This document shows, one piece after another, positions 59,081 through 64,000 of a DNA stretch of 64,000 nucleotides. The DNA is from a virus. Below the pieces are notes generated by a model. The model had not been told where the DNA came from, ran no database searches, and worked only from the letters and a program-made list of their open reading frames with translations. Where the stretch lies: IMG/VR virus record IMGVR_UViG_3300032046_000001, positions 124,001 to 188,000 of that record. The stretch is one strand, 5' to 3'. The stretch's first letter is position 1. Each line of letters starts with the position of its first letter. The position numbers were made by a program, and so were the translations under genes.

Positions 59081-59953
59081 ATGTCGCAGTGGAATATAAT
59101 AGTTAAAAATATAAGTGGTATACCTCAAACTGTTGAAGATCTTGGTATAATCGTTGATTCAACTGCTGAACTCAACCTTGATGAAATTTTTACATATGAG
59201 GAAATCGCTGAATCTAATGATCTTAAAAATTTTATTATCAATAATGATTTTTCAATTAGTGATGGTACTAGTGACCTCACTATAACTCAGGCAATTGATT
59301 ATTTAACAACTGATAATCTTTATTATTTAAAAGAAAATTATTATAATAAAGATTATATTGACAATCAATTACTTGATAAGAATACATTAGATGAGGCATA
59401 CGACGAAGGTGGTTCAGGTGCAGGAAGAATAATAAATGCCACAGACGGCGCAGTTAAAATTGATACTGGTGTTGCAACCAACGCACCACTCGAATTAACA
59501 GAAAAAAGTTCTCTTCCAACAACCGAATTATCATCTGGTCAATTGGCTGTCAAAAATGGAATAGTTTTTATTTATGATGGAACGAGATCAAAATGGTTAA
59601 GCGTCACAAGAATGTTTTTGGTTTTTGGAAAATCTGGTAATACAAAAAATCAATATTTGTATTTCTATGCCGGATCATTACCATCGAATAATAGCGGATT
59701 ACGACTATCAAGAAACGCAACTATTGTTTCCTTATCTGGACAATTTGATGATGTTGATACTGGAACATTTGAAATTAGAAAAAATGATGGTGTGCTTGGT
59801 ATAACCAGTTTAACTGTCACATCGGCAATTGGAAATCATGATAATACTATAAATATTGATTTAAACGAAGGTGATTATTTACAATCATATTTTTCGTCAA
59901 ATGAAAAAATTCCAGATCCAATGATAATCGTTGAAATAGCGTGGAGAGGATAA
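59081..59953 (+). CDS. Virion-type two-domain protein
   Basis: 290 residues. Residues 1-85 resemble the whole 76-residue protein that follows (KN.S/T..P...ddLGI; L.DIF/LFF); residues 150-290 resemble the whole preceding protein. A DSGA-rich linker (EGGSGAGR) lies between. Probably a fibre or baseplate decoration. ATG 59081 with AAAGGA ahead is preferred to the earlier ATG. Confidence 0.62.
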   Translation: MSQWNIIVKNISGIPQTVEDLGIIVDSTAELNLDEIFTYEEIAESNDLKNFIINNDFSISDGTSDLTITQAIDYLTTDNLYYLKENYYNKDYIDNQLLDKNTLDEAYDEGGSGAGRIINATDGAVKIDTGVATNAPLELTEKSSLPTTELSSGQLAVKNGIVFIYDGTRSKWLSVTRMFLVFGKSGNTKNQYLYFYAGSLPSNNSGLRLSRNATIVSLSGQFDDVDTGTFEIRKNDGVLGITSLTVTSAIGNHDNTINIDLNEGDYLQSYFSSNEKIPDPMIIVEIAWRG

Positions 59954-59954
59954 C

Positions 59955-60185
59955 TTGATTATAAATGTCAAAAATAATACAAATACTCCCATAATGATTA
60001 ACAATCTGGGAATCGAAGTTCCTACTAATGAAATAATTAATTTATCTGATTTATTTTTTATTTTTGAGATTCTCAATTCTCAAGATTTAAAGGATAAAAT
60101 CATTAGTGGTGAATTAATTATAAATAATGGAGAATATGATCTAAATATCTCAGATAGTCTGGAATATTTAAATTTTTATATATGA
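59955..60185 (+). CDS. Small protein, same domain as the N-terminus of preceding gene
   Basis: 76 residues (IINVKNNTNTPIMINNLGIE). TTG start with GAGAGGA ahead. A free-standing copy of the N-terminal domain of the 59081 protein. Function unknown, virion-related by context. Confidence 0.6.
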   Translation: MIINVKNNTNTPIMINNLGIEVPTNEIINLSDLFFIFEILNSQDLKDKIISGELIINNGEYDLNISDSLEYLNFYI

Positions 60186-60212
60186 CAATTTTTTTCAGTT
60201 AAAATATTTAAC

Positions 60213-60226
60213 GGGAACAAAATAGA
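60213..60226 (+). promoter_or_regulatory. GGGAACAAAATAGA motif, copy 7
   Basis: GGGAACAAAATAGA followed by AAAGGAAAAATA and ATG 60241. Closest spacing of all copies to a start codon, so it overlaps the leader of this gene. Confidence 0.45.
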
Positions 60227-60240
60227 AAAGGAAAAATAAT

Positions 60241-60717
60241 ATGTCAGTTGCAACTTTAATTAACGCTCTTTCAGTAGAATATACCGATCAATTTATGATT
60301 TGCGAATATGCTGCTGAAGAAATCGGAGCGGATTCTACAGGTTTAATAGAATTAGTATTACCAGGAAAAGATTTAGATCAAAAAAGCTATCGACATATTC
60401 CAGATGTTACGACAACTGGAAAAAGTTATGCTATTGAATTTATCAACATGTCTATATCCTGTAATTCGAGAAATTTTGATGCACATGTATTTAATAGAAA
60501 CGGTGCTAACTCTCTAAATACAATATACGAAGTTATTAATTATTTAAATCAAAACATGCTGATCCTTGATAAACAAAATGAACCTTTTGTTGTTAGAAAT
60601 CGTGATACAACTTTAACCAATAAATTATATCTTTTTATAAATAATAATGATTCTATTTCAACAGGAATAATCAGAGTTGAATTAGTCTACATACCAATTC
60701 AAAATAGAGAGTTTTAA
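60241..60717 (+). CDS. Hypothetical virion-region protein
   Basis: 158 residues, strand-rich, no recognised family. Its first position after a GGGAAC motif and before the lysis-type genes suggests late expression. The stop is directly followed by the next ATG. Confidence 0.6.
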   Translation: MSVATLINALSVEYTDQFMICEYAAEEIGADSTGLIELVLPGKDLDQKSYRHIPDVTTTGKSYAIEFINMSISCNSRNFDAHVFNRNGANSLNTIYEVINYLNQNMLILDKQNEPFVVRNRDTTLTNKLYLFINNNDSISTGIIRVELVYIPIQNREF

Positions 60718-60719
60718 TC

Positions 60720-61019
60720 ATGAATACAAAAGAAAAAATTATTAATCTTTTAGAATGTTATTATAAAGAAGATAAAAATTCAATTAAAACCGTTTCCGAA
60801 ATAGGTGGTCTTGGTGCTGGCATTGGTGGAACCCCAGTTGTACAACAGACTAAAATGCCAATGCCTGAACCTCAACTCAAAAAAACTCCAGGTCTTGAAA
60901 AAATTCTTGATTTGGTCCAAACCGAAGATTCAGAATTACCAGTTAAGACTCAAATGAAGAAATTAAAAAAAATAATAACGTCTGGTAAGAAAAAAATTAA
61001 TAAAAAATCTCAATTTTAA
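60720..61019 (+). CDS. Small hypothetical protein
   Basis: 99 residues. A Gly-rich segment (GGLGAGIGGTPV) is followed by Lys/Pro-rich sequence and a basic end. Not recognised; probably a minor virion or core protein. Confidence 0.58.
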   Translation: MNTKEKIINLLECYYKEDKNSIKTVSEIGGLGAGIGGTPVVQQTKMPMPEPQLKKTPGLEKILDLVQTEDSELPVKTQMKKLKKIITSGKKKINKKSQF

Positions 61020-61030
61020 TAAATATCGCA

Positions 61031-61273
61031 ATGAATATATATGATATAAATAAAGAGACGATTAAATCAATTTCAAATAAAGAATTGATATCACTTCATT
61101 ATCGTATTCATCAATTATACGGAAATTATAAAAGTAAAAAAAGTCCAAAAATTAATGAATTGAAAAAAATTTTAAAAAATGCACATAAATTAATAATAAA
61201 AGAAATGGAGTATAGAAATTTACATCATAAATCAATAATTAAAAGTTATCTAAAAAAAATCAATGATGATTAA
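61031..61273 (+). CDS. Small basic helical protein
   Basis: 80 residues, Lys/Asn/Ile rich, helical. Overlaps the next start by 11 nt. Not recognised. Confidence 0.57.
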   Translation: MNIYDINKETIKSISNKELISLHYRIHQLYGNYKSKKSPKINELKKILKNAHKLIIKEMEYRNLHHKSIIKSYLKKINDD

Positions 61274-61598
61274 TCAAATTGAATGTGAGACAATTATGTC
61301 TAATTTTTTTAAAAAAATACCAGCTCCTATAATAGTTTTAATAGTAACATTAATTATTTCCTGGACAACATGGGTAACAGCTCAATCATATACATCACAA
61401 CAAACAAAAATAACAGTAGAAAATCATATAGTAGAAGTACAAAAACAACAGAATTATATTGTTGATCAATTAGATAAAATTAAAAATCAAATGACTAAAG
61501 AAAATGAAAAATTATCGGATAAAATTAGTCAAAATAATAAAGAAATGTACCAACTTTTATTAGACATTCAAAAACAAATGGGAGGTAAAAATGGCTAA
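61263..61598 (+). CDS. Membrane-anchored coiled-coil protein
   Basis: 111 residues; ATG 61296 would give 100. One span (PIIVLIVTLIISWTTWVTA) near the start and a long charged coiled coil behind it (DQLDKIKNQMTKENEKLSDK). The shape is that of an inner-membrane spanin subunit, next to the holin-like gene, but no outer-membrane partner lipoprotein is adjacent. Confidence 0.6.
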   Translation: MMINQIECETIMSNFFKKIPAPIIVLIVTLIISWTTWVTAQSYTSQQTKITVENHIVEVQKQQNYIVDQLDKIKNQMTKENEKLSDKISQNNKEMYQLLLDIQKQMGGKNG

Positions 61599-62178
61599 GA
61601 AAAATGACGAAGTTGATTTACTTATAAACAAAAAGCCCAAAGTAGATGACGAAAAAGAAACTGAAAATGAAGCTATGTACACAGCTCTTCCTGGACAGAG
61701 AAAACCAACACAGTTACCCAGACAAACTGCTAATGCTGCTTTAGCCTCCGCAAAGAGTCCAGCAGCTCAGAGATTGTATAGTCCACAACAAACCAAAATT
61801 CCTCTAAGAACTCCCACTAAATTAGCTACTGAAGATATTGAAGTTGAGGCACAGAAAATAGTCGAGGCGTTTAAAGCTTTCTATGGCATTAATTATGATG
61901 TAGTTACTGAAGCTGATGAACCAAAAGTTAAGATTCCTGTTGAACCAGGAGGTATGGAGTTAAAAAAAGGACAAGATGTTGAAGATACCAGTGTAGAACA
62001 TTTTAAGAAACTTATTCAAAAAGATGGTTGGGACACTGTATCAAAACGAATCATCACTTTAAAAGTTTTCAATAAAAATAAAAATCCAAACTTAAGTTCT
62101 CGGATGGATTCATTGCAGGCAAAACTGGCAAAATGGGTTGAAGATAAAAGGAAAAGTGATCCTGGTTTTGGTAAATAA
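61591..62178 (+). CDS. Hypothetical protein
   Basis: 195 residues. Acidic start, Pro/Gln/Thr-rich middle (likely disordered), then a helical domain (VEAFKAFYGINYDV; LQAKLAKWVEDKRK). No family recognised. GGAGG ahead of ATG. Confidence 0.6.
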   Translation: MAKKNDEVDLLINKKPKVDDEKETENEAMYTALPGQRKPTQLPRQTANAALASAKSPAAQRLYSPQQTKIPLRTPTKLATEDIEVEAQKIVEAFKAFYGINYDVVTEADEPKVKIPVEPGGMELKKGQDVEDTSVEHFKKLIQKDGWDTVSKRIITLKVFNKNKNPNLSSRMDSLQAKLAKWVEDKRKSDPGFGK

Positions 62179-62240
62179 TTTAACGTTGATATTTACGTCA
62201 TTATATTAACTGATCCGAATTTTTATATGAGGAAAACAAT

Positions 62241-62789
62241 ATGGCTGATTTATGGAATAAAATTAAGAATGTAGTGGGAATATCTGCACCAGTATTAGGA
62301 AATGCGATTGTTCCAGGAATAGGTGGTGCGGCTGGATCTTTAATAGCAAAAGCATTGGGATGTGAACCAAAACCAGAAGCAATAGAGACAGCTATTTCAA
62401 AAGATCCTCAAGCAGCATTAAAATTAAAAGAACTTGAAACAAAGCATTCTGAATTTCTTATCAGTGCTGCACATGAGAATGATAAGATGTATTTGACCGA
62501 TGTTCAAAGTGCCAGACAACGAGAGATTGAAGTTACCAGATCAACTGGCAAAATAAATTGGCCAATGTACCTGATTGCTCTTGTAATATTTTTGGGATTT
62601 TTTATAGTTTTAGGTTTGTTATTTAAAATTCCATTAATTATGGCAAATAAAGATATTATTGTATATACCGTTGGTGGATTACAAACAGCATTCATTACTG
62701 TAGTTGCTTACTTCTTTGGATCTTCTAAAGGTTCTTCAGAAAAAAATGATATTTTATCAAAAACCGCAACCAAAGGGGATACAAAATAA
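62241..62789 (+). CDS. Holin-like protein (GTA holin, three-span family type)
   Basis: 182 residues. APVLGNAIVPGIGGAAGSLIA at the start, then a charged helix ending DVQSARQREI, then two hydrophobic spans (MYLIALVIFLGFFIVLGLLF and VGGLQTAFITVVAYFFG) and a short GSSKGS tail. This order matches the gene-transfer-agent holin-like family. It would permeabilise the inner membrane for the M15 endolysin. Confidence 0.7.
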   Translation: MADLWNKIKNVVGISAPVLGNAIVPGIGGAAGSLIAKALGCEPKPEAIETAISKDPQAALKLKELETKHSEFLISAAHENDKMYLTDVQSARQREIEVTRSTGKINWPMYLIALVIFLGFFIVLGLLFKIPLIMANKDIIVYTVGGLQTAFITVVAYFFGSSKGSSEKNDILSKTATKGDTK

Positions 62790-63464
62790 ATGGATGATAC
62801 GCAAAAACAAAATTTTCAAATCGAGATATTTGAACAATACGGAGAACATTGTTTAAAAGACTGTCTTGGTTTAGTTGAAACTTCAGATCGAAAACCCAAG
62901 GGTTATGTAGAAATATATGAAATGACTCCTGAAGGTGAAAAGAAATTAGTTGGTAAATCTAATCTTGTACTTTATACAGGACGAGAATTTGTAGCACAAT
63001 CTATTTTTGGTGTTGACAATCCCGCCGTAACATCATCATATAATGATCATATTTTTTGGTTTGGTGTTGGTGATGGTGGTGCTCCGATATTAGATCCATT
63101 GACACCAACTGCACCTACAAATACAGATACAGGTTTGGGAAATGATGTTGTAATAAGTTCTGATAGTACAAATGCTGATTATCGGATAACTCCAGTTGCT
63201 GGTTATTATAAGAAACCAATTTATTCAGTTGAATATCAACAAGATGTTTATAATAACAATTCATATTTAATAGCAAAAGTTACTATGATATTAGATGCTG
63301 GTGATTCAGATGGTTATAATATAAGTGAAGCTGGATTATTTGCCTCACCTTCATCCGCAGGTGGATCTTCTGGACCGTTTACATGTTACGCTAGGGTAAC
63401 TTTTCCATCTATTGTCAAAACTACAGCAAGAATTTTAACTATTATTTGGTATGTATTTTGTTGA
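62790..63464 (+). CDS. Virion-type structural protein
   Basis: 224 residues. NLVLYTGREFVAQSIFG near 58, WFGVGDGGAPILDPL near 93, and NISEAGLFAS near 180 with ARVTFPSIVKT at the end form a pattern seen in phage tail or fibre-linked proteins (GVG.G.......L; ISE.GLF; AR.TF.....K). Exact role unknown. It follows the holin directly and is followed by a GIY-YIG gene. Confidence 0.6.
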   Translation: MDDTQKQNFQIEIFEQYGEHCLKDCLGLVETSDRKPKGYVEIYEMTPEGEKKLVGKSNLVLYTGREFVAQSIFGVDNPAVTSSYNDHIFWFGVGDGGAPILDPLTPTAPTNTDTGLGNDVVISSDSTNADYRITPVAGYYKKPIYSVEYQQDVYNNNSYLIAKVTMILDAGDSDGYNISEAGLFASPSSAGGSSGPFTCYARVTFPSIVKTTARILTIIWYVFC

Positions 63465-63472
63465 AAAAAATT

Positions 63473-64000
63473 ATGAATAGTTTTTATATCTATATTTATT
63501 TAGATCCAAGAAAATCTGGACAATATTGTTATGGTGATTTTTGTTTTTTATTTGAACCAATCTATGTTGGAAAAGGAAAGAATGAAAGATGGAAAGATAT
63601 ATATCACAGAACAAAATATTTTAAAAATATACTAAATAAAATTAAAAATTCTGGGTTAGAACATATTGTTTTTAAATTATATGAAAATTTGAATGAAGGA
63701 CAATCTTTTGAAAAAGAAATTGAATTAATAGAAGAAATTGGAAGAAAAAATATAAAAACTGGATTTCTTGTTAATGAAACTATTGGTGGAGACGGATGTA
63801 GTGGATGTAAACGTAATAAAGAATCTATAAAACTAAGTTCTGAAAAACGAAGAAAAAATTTTCAAGAGATTAAAAATGAATTTGAAAATAGAGAATATAT
63901 TTTATTAACAACAGAAATAGAATATAAAAACGCACACCAAAAATTGAAATATATTTGTTCAAAAGGACATAATGGTTCTATTAGATGGAATGATTTTCAA
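63473..64000 (+). CDS. GIY-YIG homing endonuclease (cut by window end)
   Basis: The first 176 residues are present and the frame runs off the right edge. FYIYIYLDPRKSGQYCYG and IYVGKGKNERW carry the GIY-YIG core with LIEEIG further on, followed by the zinc-ribbon-like start CSKGHNGSIRWNDF also seen in the 23137 protein, of which it is a close paralogue. Confidence 0.88.
   Translation, partial: MNSFYIYIYLDPRKSGQYCYGDFCFLFEPIYVGKGKNERWKDIYHRTKYFKNILNKIKNSGLEHIVFKLYENLNEGQSFEKEIELIEEIGRKNIKTGFLVNETIGGDGCSGCKRNKESIKLSSEKRRKNFQEIKNEFENREYILLTTEIEYKNAHQKLKYICSKGHNGSIRWNDFQ

Noticed and set aside
1-64000. Reassigned stop codon, as in some very large phages
   Set aside because: TAG, TGA and TAA all end complete genes at tight junctions (for example TAG at 5049, TGA at 3 overlaps of ATGA type).

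Overview
This window is part of the genome of a large, AT-rich tailed phage that uses the standard genetic code (TAA, TGA and TAG all end genes here) and ordinary Shine-Dalgarno sites. The order portal, protease, coiled-coil core proteins, major capsid protein, together with a family B DNA polymerase and a DnaB/gp41-type helicase, points to a T4-like myovirus lineage with a much enlarged accessory gene set. The host cannot be named. A lipoprotein signal peptide, an M15 peptidase and a GTA-type holin fit a bacterium, probably with two membranes. No tRNA gene, CRISPR array or insertion sequence was seen.

Layout. 1-7950 (+): end of the DNA polymerase, then a nucleotide/DNA-modification operon (QueE, PurM, GroES, thioredoxin, a P-loop nucleotide kinase, a DpdA/TGT-like transglycosylase) and the helicase. 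7950-16400 (+): head module. 16440-21570 (-): small membrane proteins, a lipoprotein and a split coenzyme A pair (CoaB-like and CoaC-like). 21640-38600: two collagen-like fibre proteins, a run of glycosyltransferases and several homing endonucleases, with small early-looking genes on the minus strand. 38680-57300 (-): HD phosphodiesterase resembling PgpH, RNA ligase with intein, Na/Pi transporter, acetyltransferase, about a dozen tiny genes, a release-factor-like protein, metallophosphoesterase with intein, metalloprotease, RtcB, and an adenylosuccinate-synthetase homologue carrying the PurZ-type Asp-to-Ser change. 57500-64000 (+): M15 endolysin, virion proteins with shuffled domains, holin region, and a cut-off GIY-YIG gene.

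How the genes may work together. QueE plus the DpdA-like protein could supply and insert a 7-deazaguanine base. The PurZ-like enzyme could start the 2-aminoadenine route, so the window carries two candidate DNA-modification systems. RNA ligase, RtcB and the GGQ protein look like RNA repair and translation rescue. The glycosyltransferases beside the fibre genes suggest decorated virions. PurM, CoaB/CoaC, the Na/Pi transporter and thioredoxin are metabolic helpers.

Most striking non-coding structure. Five HNH homing endonuclease genes, and one zinc-finger gene, are each preceded by a roughly 70-nt RNA element with the same fold: an outer helix enclosing two hairpins, with the second hairpin's loop pairing to sequence just past the outer helix. 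The pairing is kept while the sequence changes, and the first hairpin always has a self-complementary tetraloop. A second conserved signal, TATATATATTAATA, lies 57-63 nt ahead of four minus-strand units and looks like a phage promoter. A third, GGGAACAAAA followed by an A/T-rich box, recurs seven times ahead of plus-strand genes or RNA elements.
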